This document shows, one piece after another, positions 1-10,030 of a stretch of DNA of 21,066 nucleotides. Position numbers and translations under genes: made by a program. The stretch's first letter is position 1, and every line of letters begins with the position of its first letter. The notes beneath the pieces were generated by a model. It saw only the letters and a list, made by a program, of their open reading frames with translations. It searched no databases and was not told the DNA's origin. This DNA comes from Saccoglossus kowalevskii (lineage: Eukaryota; Hemichordata; Enteropneusta; Harrimaniidae): NCBI RefSeq assembly GCF_000003605.2, contig NW_003134341.1, forward strand, positions 90,757-111,822. The letters run 5' to 3'.

Positions 1-393
1 CATGTTCGACATTTGTGTTGATAAACATTGTTTTCCACAATCCAATGCGCTCTTCAAATGGAAATCACAAGTATGAGGTTTGACCTGGGTGCGACTTGCG
101 CTAATTACCGCCGGTGACTCCTTGACACCTTCCAATCACCTAAAAAATACCTAATTAAAGCTTGGCAACGTCTCAGTTTGCACTCGTTGATCTGCGCAAC
201 AGTCAAAGTTGCCATCGTTGTTTATATGAGACCCATATATCTCGCACATGCGCAGCGCGACGACTACCGCGCTTTAAATTCGTGTCAAGCTTGTTCGTAT
301 CAACGTAATTAACTACATTGCTAGTAAGTGTTGATTGCGTGAATGTCCATGTAAGTATTTACCATGTTTTGAAAATAGACATTAACTTTTTAC
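1..393 (-). other. Intron 3 of the FOXRED2-like gene (partial)
   Basis: It follows the donor at 393. I read the minus strand in all three frames and found no in-frame continuation of the oxidoreductase. A CAG acceptor-like site near 97 leads to a stop after six codons in the required phase. The next exon is therefore presumed to lie left of the window. Around 230-352 the plus strand carries a GCACATGCGCAG (NRF1-like) motif and a strong donor-like GTAAGTAT at 352; no exon can be established from these. Confidence 0.55.
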
Positions 394-2444
394 CTGGTTT
401 GCAATTGTCATCAAACATTGACAAATCCACATAATTGAAGCCAGTACAGCAGATCACGTGATCATATGGTGGTAGTTTGACTCTGACGTGGCCCTGTCTT
501 TCCCGCCAATGTGGAACAATGTCATCAATAGTGAGGACAAAACCTTCGTCTGTTTTCTCCACTTCTATCAAGTTCACAGCCTGGTAAACGTGCAGAGATT
601 TCAACTGATACATGTCAAGTACGGTATCGTTAACAGCTCTCAGATCACCTGTCGAAAAAGGGTCATTTTTGAAATGTTGAATGAGTACCATACTGGAAAT
701 GTTATATTCCTTATGTACGCGGAGCTAGATTCTATGTTTTAGGTCCATGATATGTGTGGAGTGTAGAATTAATATTAATACACCAAATATGAAATGTTGA
801 ATGTGAAGAGTGCCTGGACGAGTGAACATTATACCATATACATATGTATTTTGAGTATTATAAACTTTTCACTTACCTACAAAATGAGTGTCCCAGGCAT
901 GCTTTATCTTTCGATCTCCAAATATATGTATTATACTAGCTGCTCCAGCAAGGTGATTAGCTGCTTCGAAAGCACTGTTTCCATTACCGAGAATGAATAC
1001 TTTTTTTCCATTGTATTTCTCGGTGTCGAGACTGTGGTTACAGTACGTCTCCATGAGCTCATGACCTTTGATTTTTTTGGGGATTTTCTCATTACGTGCT
1101 CCAGTAGCAACTAACAGAACTTTACATCGGTACTCTCCTTTGGATGTCTTCAGGGAGAAATTTTCACCAGATTTGGCCTGATTTTCTAGTTTCTTTATCT
1201 TCTCAACTTGAGTATTGTAATGAATATTGAGGTTAAACTTCTTGGCGTAATCATCCATGTAGCGAACCAAATCATCGGCATGTGGGAACAGCTCTTTGGA
1301 GTACTTAGTGAAGCGGAGTTCGGGATCATCGCTCAACAACGAGTTCCAGTCATGTCGCATGTTGTATTCCGGTTCCGGGAATGGGTTAAATCTTTTATTG
1401 ATCGATATCAGAGTACGATGACGTGGGTGTACTGCGAAAAACGAACCTGGTGTGTCATTCATTTCCAGTATAGCGTAACTACGCTTCTTCTTCTCAAGGA
1501 AGTAACCCATTTGGCAGCCACCTGGACCTGCACCAACAACGATGTAGTCGAAATAACCTGAGAAAAGAGTTCGTACATGAGTAAGAATGTGTTTATGATT
1601 GCAAATTGTGGTTAGAAACTTGTAAACGCGCCATATTATGAATAAAACGATATCATTGAAATGTGTAGGCAATCAATAGCCTAACATGTCGGCGTGAGTG
1701 GCAGTGGCGCCCTCGCCGGCCGAACGGCATCAGACCTCACAACCCCAGAAGGCGAAACTCACGCGACCTTGTCAGGATAGGCAAGCAGTTGCCCTGGACT
1801 TTGTACACTGAAATGAAATTTACACATATAAGGAGGGTCTATTGGATGCCATGTTACCGTCGTCTGACAGTAAACATGTCTACGGCGTTTTATTTTTTTT
1901 CTCATTTTTATTTCTTTCAAAATTATGCCTACTTGTTATTTTAATGACGCCCTGATTTTATCACTTCATTGCTATATTTTGAGATTACATATCTTTGTGA
2001 AGTTGCAGATGAAAGATAACCAGCTCGTGACCAGTTTAGTACTGAAAAGTCGTCTAAATTAAGCAATAAGCAATTCATTCATTTCGAAAACTAATCTCAG
2101 ATATACATACTAGTACATGAATTTAAGTTATTTGCCTGATTTCAGACGTACATAAATTATAGAGAACTTTATCATAGTGCTATGTTATGGTTCTGAAACA
2201 AATTGGCAGATCAGAGACCAAATTAAACCACACAAACTAGTGGTTATCAATGAACAAAAATATTTGGGGTATATTTTCCCACTCTCAAAATCAAATCAAA
2301 TAGTTTTCTAATAATATCTTCTAAGATGCCACTGAAACCCAGTTACTGGTGGACGGTTGAGTTTGTGGCAGGACATACACTGAATGTCCGAACAATATCT
2401 GTAAATATGCACTTACCAGGCATCTTCTTATTCGCGGAAGCCAT
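394..2444 (-). CDS. FOXRED2-like FAD-dependent oxidoreductase, 5' three exons (gene continues off left edge)
   Basis: Spliced minus-strand gene. Coding exons are 2444-2417 (ATG, 9 codons plus 1 nt), 1557-877 and 648-394, giving 321 codons so far. Donors read CCTG|GTAAGT, GTAG|GTAAGT and CCAG|GTAAAA; acceptors read TTCTCAG|G and CGACAG|G. All three junctions are phase 1 and restore a Gly codon at joins 1 and 2. Visible motifs: N-terminal FAD-binding GxGxxG (G18, G20, G23), ATG motif at 160-162, second dinucleotide-binding GxGxSA (200-205, NADPH site), and a CTGF motif at 304-307. Segments such as PRHRTLISINKR, RHDWNSLL and DLRAVND...YQLKSL match animal FOXRED2 as I know it. This family is flavin-containing-monooxygenase-like. 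Vertebrate FOXRED2 is an ER-lumen protein with a signal peptide, but here the N-terminus is only about 10 hydrophilic residues before the Rossmann strand, so a cytosolic location is inferred. The C-terminal part is outside the window. Family assignment is confident, exact orthology less so. Confidence 0.88.
649..876 (-). other. Intron 2 of the FOXRED2-like gene (228 bp)
   Basis: Minus-strand GTAAGT donor at 876 and TTTTTCGACAG acceptor ending at 649. Removing it joins the Gly codon of HFVG to DLRAVN with the reading frame kept. The open frames on the opposite strand here are shadows. Confidence 0.9.
1558..2416 (-). other. Intron 1 of the FOXRED2-like gene (859 bp)
   Basis: GTAAGT donor at 2416. 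The acceptor is preceded by a CTCTTTTCTCAG pyrimidine tract ending at 1558, with a plausible branch point CTTACTCAT about 20 nt upstream. The exon-2 frame stays open by chance into the intron up to about 1672. The 1680-1790 stretch is GC-rich with a short CGTGAGT/ACTCACG inverted repeat; the remainder is AT-rich with no coding content seen. Confidence 0.82.
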
Positions 2445-2484
2445 GACTGCGTTGTATTATGATTGCTTTGGAACTCCAAAGAAT

Positions 2485-2549
2485 GCTGTGATGATACCCA
2501 GTGAAATGCACGCTTTTATAGGGTACATGTTTCTTATGCCCCGCCCCCT
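2485..2549 (-). promoter_or_regulatory. Core promoter of the FOXRED2-like gene: GC box, TATA box, initiator region
   Basis: On the minus strand a GGGGGCGGGGC Sp1-type box (2549-2539) is followed by TATAAAAG (2520-2513). About 30 nt further, near 2488, is an initiator-like TCACAG. The ATG at 2444 lies about 45 nt below that, in good context (G at -3, G at +4). Spacing is as expected for a TATA-driven RNA polymerase II promoter. The transcription start is inferred from spacing. Confidence 0.6.
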
Positions 2550-2559
2550 TTTATGTGTG

Positions 2560-3770
2560 TCACGGTCATATATATTCAGTTAGCGTCAGGTGAGTAGTTT
2601 TAGTCACCTTTCCTACGATAAAGAACTCACGCGATCTCATTTTTTTGATTGCAGCAAACATGGAGGATTGTGTATGAATTCAGATTCTGTTGTTAGATTT
2701 TGGTATAGCTGACCTCCACATAAACTGATAGTTCGCGTTATTGGTTTAAACCAAAGACAATAGAAAAGATCTCTTTCTAATGTCTTTGTTTAAACATACT
2801 TGATTAACTGAAATGCCAAGGTTGGCTTATGACGTTAAACCAGCACCCATTGTCTCACGGAGATCACGGACGTACGTCCATGCAGAGATCTTTGTCGGTG
2901 TTCGATTTTAATTTACTCATTATTCAAACCATGGAAGGCAATTGGAGAGGAATAGAGGCACAATTGTTCCCCTCTGTTCGATGAAGCTTCGATTTGTTTT
3001 GTCGTAACAAGAATAGTTTGCATTTAGGTCAGATCAGAAACAGTCCGAGATAAATAAGATAAATTGGTACCAAAATCCCACAGCATGAATTGATCAAATC
3101 ACTGATCCTTGTAAAATGTATTTAAACATGGTGGAACTATTTTTCAACTTCGCACATCAGCACACTTGTAATCAACAATTACCATGTTGTTTTGATCTGT
3201 TCAAGTTAGAAGTGGTGAATGAAAGTTTTGGTCACCATTTACCACCCCGACTTTTAGGCAACGGATTTTTGCCAAAAGTTTACTTATAACTATTTATTCA
3301 TGATCCGCACGTTGCATGTTCGATGTATCAATATTGATTTACTCATAACTTTGCCTATTTAGATTTTTAATAATAACTGGCTTGTTGCAACTACGTACTC
3401 ATTATATTTATAAATAAACCCACGGCAACATAGCACAGTACGTAGCATGAATACATCGCGCTCGTAACGTACGGGTTGTGAATGAATAAATACATTGTAT
3501 AAAAAGGTCGCACTTGTAACATATTAGTACAATAGCAAGAAAGCAAAGGCATGAGCTCAATTCAGAGAGAACCTTACAATGCCGTAACGCCATTTACAGA
3601 AATTGTGCTTTACAGTCGACCACGAGCGAAACAAACACAGAAAACGGCTTTCAAAAAAGTGCGTAGGCCCAGTGAACGTCGAACAACGGGATTCAGCAAG
3701 TCCTTTCAAATCAGATACTAGTAATATCGTAATGCATGATGTTAGCTTACGGAATTAACGCCTTCAGTTG
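2560..3770. other. Intergenic, no gene seen
   Basis: AT-rich sequence upstream of the FOXRED2-like promoter. The longest open frames are about 60-85 codons without recognisable motifs. A perfect 12-bp palindrome GGACGTACGTCC (2868-2879), followed by ATG, resembles the ends of the palindromic elements near 9.95-10.1 kb. Confidence 0.6.
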
Positions 3771-3772
3771 AA

Positions 3773-4066
3773 ATGATAACAGCTGTGTACCAAGTAAACA
3801 ACTGGGCGGCCCATGCAAATTACATTTCCCATGATGCACTGGTGCAATTCCTGGGATTGCGGAGCCGCGCTTTAACTACGTGCAAAAATGCCTGGCAATA
3901 CTTCTGGAAAGCAACTAACATGACTAACATGTGTATCAATGACCTCAAGAACATCACGTGAGCCGTTCTGCGCATACAGCATGGAATGACAACCATGCTT
4001 TATTGTACTTAGATTTATGTCCATTTTTAGGATACGACTTCAATAAAGACTATTATTATTATTACT
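3773..4066 (+). repeat. Possible 3' end of a degraded retroelement, with AATAAA and an ATT-repeat tail
   Basis: A short ATG-less frame (3773-3961) ends at TGA. About 80 nt later AATAAA (about 4041-4046) runs into a run of ATT trinucleotides (to about 4065). A polyadenylation signal followed by a simple trinucleotide tail is common at the 3' end of animal LINEs and SINEs. The encoded peptide is not recognised. A terminal exon of an unidentified gene is the alternative; nothing upstream supports it. Confidence 0.3.
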
Positions 4067-4070
4067 TTCA

Positions 4071-4421
4071 ATCTCGAAATTTTGACTTTTAATCTTGACT
4101 TTTATAATGCTGGAACTTCTATTTTTAACGATTGGACGTGGCGAATTGCATCATCCAGCAGAGATAACTGCGATCAGATAGACAATAAAGATTATTTACT
4201 CTAAAGTACAGTGTGTTGACCGTTATAATGCTAAACACTAGTCACGGTGAATTAATTTAAAGTGTATGTGAAATACCTGTTATTTTCTGGCCCAAAATCA
4301 TCATTGGTACATCAACATTATTATTTTTATGTTATTAGGTACAAAAAAAAAATTTAAAGTGAAAAAAATCTACGCAAATTTTATTTTTATTTATTTTAAA
4401 ACGAGGCTCTTTATTAACTTT
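4071..4421. other. AT-rich spacer, nothing recognised
   Basis: Very AT-rich, with A and T homopolymer runs (4345-4400). No open frame of note. Confidence 0.6.
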
Positions 4422-4570
4422 CAGTGGCGGCGGCACGACATTTTATATGGAGGGGCGGGATCTGCGAGGCTTTCAGCTTGATCTTGTAGGGACGACGCAC
4501 CCCCCAACATTTTTCGAGGGCCACCGCCCCCTCTGCTGCCCCCCCCCCCGCACCTGTGCCGCCGCCACTG
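4422..4570. mobile_element. 149-bp MITE with 15-bp perfect terminal inverted repeats
   Basis: The left end CAGTGGCGGCGGCAC (4422-4436) is the exact reverse complement of the right end (4556-4570). The interior is C- and G-rich, with an 11-base C run near 4540-4550, and is sharply different from the AT-rich flanks. No coding capacity. The flanks (TTAACTTT / ACATTTCT) do not give a clean target duplication. CAGTG ends are reminiscent of hAT-type MITEs, but the superfamily is a guess. A related partial copy lies at 16898. Confidence 0.75.
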
Positions 4571-6195
4571 ACATTTCTTATTAATTTTTTTGGTCTTTGA
4601 CTAAATTGCCACTTATGTACTTGTTTCTCGAGGGATAGCGGACCATAAAGATCACATATTATGGCTACGAGTTCACGACATGGTGAGCATCGCTAAACTG
4701 GTTCGTAACCAGTCTTGTGGTTATTTCGCTACAGTGTGTACTTAATAGGCGCCCTTAACGACAAAGAGGGGAGATGCGACAAAAATAAACAGCCAATCGG
4801 CTATCTTGTATCAAAAAACAGTAGGGCATTTTTATTTTATATGGCGACCCAAGCAGAATAGATCAAGCAGTTTTTCAAGATAAAAATCCTCACCGATCAC
4901 CAAAACCATGCAATTGAGGCATTACTAGCTGAAAAAAAAGATGAGTTTGTGTCGAGGACAGGGAGTGGCAAATCACGAAAATTGTGCAACATTTCAACTC
5001 TTGAATCAGTCCAGTAGAATTTCTGAGATTTTCTTTCAGAGTTGACAGTTTCATTACTTTGTTAACCATGGTCGACATAAGTAGTTGTCACTTTGCAATA
5101 CGTTCACGGTAGTATGAAGTCAATACGTAATTTCCTGGCTGACGCTTTGGTTTTCGCGTTACGTCATTGCTCCCTCTTACATAATATAGCTACTAGTATA
5201 TGGTCTCTACAAAACGTTATTCAGATTCACAAAAAGCCGACGCGGTGAACATGGGCTGGTCCGTAAAAGAACACTGAATATTGTTTGCACAAATTAAGCG
5301 ATGGCACTGCATCTTATGTAGCATTAGTTTGTTGTCACCAGAAAATATTGTCAGAAAACAATCAGCTTTCTATCTCTGGAAATACCCTGTGAGTGACAAA
5401 CGTTCTTACATGTTATACATATATACATTTGTAAGCCATCCAATATTAATTCATTTACCAGGAGTCGATCCACCATCGCATGTTGTATTTCTACTCCACT
5501 ATGAATAGAATAGAATTCTTTATTAATACCGTAAAGATAATGTGACATTTCTTTTTTGGTTAACGAGTTAATAAAGTGTTTACATAGTTGAGCGGACATA
5601 AAACTATCCGTGAATAGTAAGAACATTTACAATATGTAAGAATATGACATATGTTGTTTATTTATGCCGGTAATGTATGAAACTCGCCCAACTGCCACGA
5701 TGGCTTCGCATTCGGATTACATGGCCGAAATTTCTAACTGAACGCGTAGTGGGACGACCTCACATGTCAAGATCGGAGCGGGGTTATCGTACATACGTCA
5801 GTGTTATTAATTCCTACAGATAACTATCAAAAGTTGGTGGCCCTGATGCTGATGAAAAGTTGGTGGACCAACTTGCCATTGCTGTTACAGCACAAGCAAC
5901 GTGCAGTATATGAGACTGGGTCGTTTCCGAATCTTCGCAATATGATTATTTTCGTCGATTGGGATGTCAAAGATACGAGTATAAATTATCCAAGCGAATT
6001 ACCATGAACAAAAAAACCAATCGTTTCAAATAGGTTTCCAGACGAGTAGGAAAACGAGAAATTACTTTTATGCAAATTTGCTGTTTTCGAGCCTTTCATT
6101 TTGTCACTGCGCGCAAACACATTCAAAAGAGAGAATGTTTGTACCTGTTTTCTATACTGCGAAATTTTAACAGTCTATAGCATAGCCAAGACTAT
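4571..6195. other. Intergenic, no gene seen
   Basis: AT-rich with only short open frames. The stretch 5801-6007 is open in two frames at once, one reading DADEKLVDQLAIAVTAQATC before a stop. Neither matches a family I know. No RNA gene or clear repeat was found. Confidence 0.5.
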
Positions 6196-6402
6196 TTGGA
6201 TAATAAAAACAATATTTCACTCCCAAGTGAACGAACCTGCATCTATACCTTAATAGACGTCTTACAGACGCCGGATCAATGGAACAGATTTGTTCACGAA
6301 ATATTAACATCTAGCATACCAATAACTGTACGTATCGCATTATTCGATGAACTTATTAAAACGACAGAAATCTTAAATAGAATAAAACAAACGGTAAATT
6401 GA
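6196..6402 (+). pseudogene. Unassigned 68-codon open frame, possible transposon fragment
   Basis: The frame opens with TTG, not ATG, and ends at TGA. It has an amphipathic, protein-like composition (segment TPDQWNRFVHEILTSS). It lies 3 nt before the LINE reverse-transcriptase remnant and in the same orientation, so it may be an upstream LINE part or a host-exon fossil. I cannot name its family. No splice sites or start support an active gene. Confidence 0.25.
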
Positions 6403-6405
6403 AAA

Positions 6406-6619
6406 GTGTTCACTTTTGACTATAGAAAGTTGATCGACAGGGGTCTACCTGGTTATATTATTCGAATGCTAATTGTTTGGTACCGTTATCAGTTATTCAC
6501 TGTCCGCTGGGGGAAATTCTACTTCTACTTTGTTTTCTGTAGAAAATGGTGTTCGGCAAGGTATGATTATATTGCTTTTACTTTCAATGTATATATTGAT
6601 GACCTCAGTGCTTGTTTAA
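6406..6619 (+). pseudogene. LINE reverse-transcriptase remnant, piece 1 (fingers/palm)
   Basis: Conceptual translation gives KLIDRGLPGYIIRML, then ENGVRQG (6542-6561), then FNVYIDDLS (6583-6609). These are consecutive conserved blocks of non-LTR reverse transcriptases of the CR1/Jockey type. ENGVRQG sits in a different frame from the two flanking blocks, so at least two compensating frameshifts lie between about 6510 and 6583. The upstream catalytic F..D block is only vestigial (FTFDYRK) and the catalytic YADD is missing here. YADD reappears at 9933 after a TTAA-flanked insertion. Dead copy. Confidence 0.75.
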
Positions 6620-7014
6620 TGTAGCGAGAAGGGAAATTTTCACTTTTTTCTTGATTTTTCAAAAATTGATAAAACGGTTACTTTCGACCTTGATACATCA
6701 TCCCAGGTTTACAAAAGATCGAAATTGCGAAATAACGTTGCTTAAATTAGTGTTTTAAAACGCTAGCAGAAAAGACTACAACTGCCGTTTCGTGTATATT
6801 TGCATAGTGTTTATCTTTGGAAGGAATTAAATGATTACATCTTATCTGTATACTCTGTTGTTGACGATTCTGATATAACGGTTGATAAGCTTCCCGTCGC
6901 AAACAGTGCGTGTTTATCTAACGTCCATTGTCAGCATTATGAGTCGAGACTTCGTCGGAGAAACATGGTCATACAGTACTCATTTCGCCCAACCTTCCCC
7001 CTTTTCACCGACCG

Positions 7015-7125
7015 CTTATCGCTTAATTTCCGACCATGCGGTCTTGTCCGACCGGAAACCGACCGCATTTTAATCGCATTTTTTTTTCGCTCGCTCGCTC
7101 ATTGAAACACCGACCGCTCGCCCAA
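7015..7125. repeat. CGACCG/CGCTC-rich patch
   Basis: Many copies of CGACCG and a CGCTCGCTCGCTC run, unlike the AT-rich surroundings. The reverse complement resembles the patch at 8690-8800 in motif order: a GAGCGAGCG run, then CGGTCG-type words about 50 nt on. Confidence 0.4.
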
Positions 7126-8688
7126 ACACTGATCATTGGCACATTCCAGTTAGTGGTCGAAAATGTGGTTTTGATAGTAAAGTGTGAACACTTCAAATCT
7201 AATAGTTGTATGACACTTGTGTCGTGAAAGCAACTGAACTGGAACCTCTTGTAATATTTTTTATTATTTTAAGGAGACAGTTACGTGAAAAAAGCATAGG
7301 TAACTCATTTTGACAGAGCAGAGAAACGAGGAAATGTTAATGATTAATTCCAAAAATAACAATACCAAATCCACGTCGGCCGGTCTGGTAAAATTTGACA
7401 TTCAATTTTCAAAAATAAGTCACGATCATTGAATGAGTTCAGTCTATACCGTAAAAGTGTTCCCTCAAAAAATGGTTTCGACTAAAAACGGCCACATGCC
7501 CTGAAAAAATCGAACAGAGCTTGACATGTATGAATAATTTATTGGGCTTTTAAAAAACGTGTCAAATTTAGTTATAGCCATAAAGATTTGGTGGCCAGTC
7601 GATGAAAAATTCGAAACTCAGGATTCACACGGAAGTCCTTCAGGGCTGAAAATCATCGACCCTACTCTGGTTTACTTTATTTCCCAACTTGCAGAGAAAA
7701 CTGATTCGCCGTGGACTCTAATGTATCTCAGCCTAGTATTTTCTTTTTGAACTGAGGTCAAATTCCACCCGTTTGTCAAAATATACCGATGTTTTTCAGC
7801 GAATAATTTTGAAGCCTGTCACAGCACAAAAACACTATGTGAATCGACGCCGGAAATTGGATGGTACGACGACCCTTCAATTAGCTCTTCGTCGAATTTT
7901 TATTTTTTTTATTTCAAGGTAAGAAATGGCTAGTTGAAGTTGCATCGTCTTCAAGGCGACTGTTTCACCGCAAACAACTCTAGCTCTGTTGTAGTTTTGC
8001 GATGTAAAATAAAATATATATTATAATAATACTACTTGTTTAATTGTTTGGGGTTTCAGCTCACAAATTACGGACATGGTCCCCATGAATGATTAGGGTC
8101 AATGTTTGTCCTATCTCGGCTGATTGTGTTGATCGACGCCCTTGCTAAACTCAGTATGGAGAAACCAACTGGGATCGACATTCCTAACAAATTATTGGGA
8201 CACGGTTGACAGACATTCCAAACAATCGAAATTATCAACGAAAGACGATATTTTTCTAGATATTTACAGACATACTGTCATGAAAAACATATGTATAATT
8301 AACAAATACACAAAGAGGTGTAATATTAGATTTTATTTTAGGCTTAGAAATATTTCCTTTCACTCGGCCCATGCATGGAACTGCCATTTAGCTTCAATAA
8401 TTATACAAAACACATCGCGAAGACTCGACAATCAGGAAAGAAAACCCAGACAACCATGTCGTACTTGTGTTGAAATACATTTTGCATTTCACGTCATAAT
8501 ATTGTTTAAAATAAAATATTTAGTCCAAGCCAAATCGAGGTCAAAGGGTCAGATTGCGTGCATATAATTATTAGATAGTTAAAACAAAAAGTATTTGAAC
8601 TTTTGTTAGCTGTTCAACATTCATAAAAACCTGAAAGACAATTATAAGACAATGTGAACCTCGGAAATGTTTCTATTAGTCCGAAATT

Positions 8689-8800
8689 TAAATGCGCGCG
8701 AGCGAGCGGGCGGGCGGGCGGGTGGTGATATTTCGGGGTTTGCGCGGTCGAAAATAAAGCGGAAATTGTCCGGTCGAATTCAACAAACGGTCGCAAAAGC
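8689..8800. repeat. GC-rich GAGC/GGGC simple repeat with CGGTCG words
   Basis: Run of GCGA and GGGC tetranucleotides (about 8691-8722) followed by several CGGTCG words. It is probably an inverted relative of the patch at 7015-7125 inside the same TTAA element. Confidence 0.45.
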
Positions 8801-9896
8801 GAGAGAAAAAGGTGATTGGAAAGCGGAAGCGGGCGGGAGGTTGTGCAAAATAAGTATTGTAACTTTGCGCAACTTTCTTTTAAATCGTTTAATTTTTATT
8901 TAAGTCAATATTCTATTTTACTAATACCATTTTTTCTAACGCAATGGCGAAAGAAAAGAAAACAAAGCGTTGACAGACGAGGCAAAGAAAAATCTGCCAC
9001 TCAGTGTTGCACTCTGAAACAGCATTTTTTTTTCAAACATCGGCTATTTTGTTTTACCATGAAAACCGTTTTATTAGATCTCCTATCATAGACACTTGAA
9101 GGACAGTAATGTTTGTTTGTCAGAGGATTATCCCTCGTTGTTCGTTTGCATAACAATGAAAACCCGAACGTTCCTGGAGTACGGACTCAAATGCCAGCAG
9201 TTTTCTTCATTTTTCACGCTCGAGCTTGAAGTTATTCATTACCTGACACTCTTTATGAGTTCTATGATATCAGTGGTTAATATGTTTGGCCATTTTTAGT
9301 GTATATTTATAATAATGTAGCAAATCTACAGTGTTTTATTAACCAAAACTGTTTTTCGCGTTTTTCTCGAGTTGAAGTTTTGACTGAGTACGACTCATTG
9401 GGACCGCCACCAAATCAAGTGCGTTCGGACTAGGACATTCAAACTCGCAGTTATCGATCAAAAGATAATGATGGTGCGAAATATGTCTGGGTTTTTGAAG
9501 AAAATGCTTTGTCACAGAATAATAGTCTGTTAAAGGTGCCAAGTATGAAATAATTTGGGGACAAAAAAACAAACCTGCATAGAAATCGGAATAATAGGTC
9601 TTTTGACTACCGGGGACACATTTCAATGGACTTGATTACGGACAATGCATGACGTAAATTTCACCAGGAAATTCCGCAGCGTGCTCTCGCAATCGCGGAC
9701 TTAGTCATTTTTACAAGGTTCGCCATTTTTGATGTCACGTGATAATTATGTAAACAATGACTGTCCAGTTTGTGCGAACTTGTACCTCAATACTTAGTCT
9801 TTTGAAATATATAACCTAAATTACTGTTCTGAACGAGACAACAGACATAGAATGTTTTTTTTCGAAAACGTTACAAAACCCTTCTCGCTACCTTAA

Positions 9897-9952
9897 AGTC
9901 ATTGCGTGTTTTTTTTTATCAACCATCTGATGTATGCCGATGACTTGGTTAT
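9897..9952 (+). pseudogene. LINE reverse-transcriptase remnant, piece 2 (catalytic YADD)
   Basis: The frame at 9921-9950 reads NHLMYADDLV, which contains the YADD catalytic motif of non-LTR reverse transcriptases. It is the block that should follow FNVYIDDLS of piece 1. A T homopolymer (about 9909-9917) probably caused a frameshift just before it. The reading stops at a palindromic insertion after GGTTAT. Confidence 0.75.
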
Positions 9953-9990
9953 TCCATGGACGTACTACGTGTTAGTACGTCCATGGTTAT
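9953..9990. mobile_element. 38-bp palindromic insertion in the LINE with GGTTAT direct repeat
   Basis: The arms CCATGGACGTACTA (9954-9967) and their perfect complement (9973-9986) enclose a 5-nt loop. GGTTAT occurs at both edges (9947-9952 and 9985-9990). Removing one copy plus the palindrome restores the LINE reading ...YADDLV-ILSPSIRGL across the site. The direct repeat is therefore a target duplication of 4-6 bp; the outer GG overlaps the palindrome end. Confidence 0.7.
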
Positions 9991-10030
9991 CCTTAGCCCG
10001 TCCATCCGTGGTTTACGAACCCTCGGTTAA
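9985..10030 (+). pseudogene. LINE reverse-transcriptase remnant, piece 3
   Basis: Reads ILSPSIRGLRTL in one frame, the conserved continuation after YADDLV in CR1-like LINEs. It ends at GGTTAA, where a second palindromic insertion begins. Confidence 0.65.

Larger units (their letters stand above)
6620..9892. mobile_element. 3.27-kb TTAA-flanked DNA transposon inserted in the LINE, non-autonomous or decayed
   Basis: Inverted ends GTAGCGAGAAGGG (6621-6633) and its exact reverse complement (9879-9891) are flanked directly by TTAA on each side (6616-6619 and 9893-9896). The LINE frame is interrupted after FNVYIDDLS-ACL and resumes beyond the right TTAA, about 20 nt before NHLMYADD. A TTAA target duplication is characteristic of piggyBac and Kolobok elements; which of these applies is not decidable from the ends. 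No transposase was recognised. The longest open frame (8142-8567, 141 codons) starts with TTG and shows no known motif. Contents are AT-rich apart from two CGGTCG-rich patches. Confidence 0.72.

Noticed and set aside
1558-1672. In-frame extension of exon 2 to a Met near 1672
   Set aside because: A good branch point, pyrimidine tract and CAG acceptor lie at 1558, and the phase-matched exon at 2417-2444 gives a better start under a TATA promoter.
1681-1790. GC-rich stretch resembling a small RNA gene
   Set aside because: Only a 7-bp inverted repeat. No tRNA A/B boxes or other RNA gene landmarks were found.
2326-2583. 85-codon plus-strand frame with ATG
   Set aside because: It overlaps the minus-strand first exon and promoter and shows no domain, so it is a shadow.
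3408-3593. 61-codon minus-strand Cys-rich frame
   Set aside because: AT-rich, with no spacing of cysteines that fits a known motif; probably chance.
8142-8567. 141-codon plus-strand open frame
   Set aside because: Starts at TTG, no recognised motif, lies inside the TTAA element, and its first ATG comes only in the second half.
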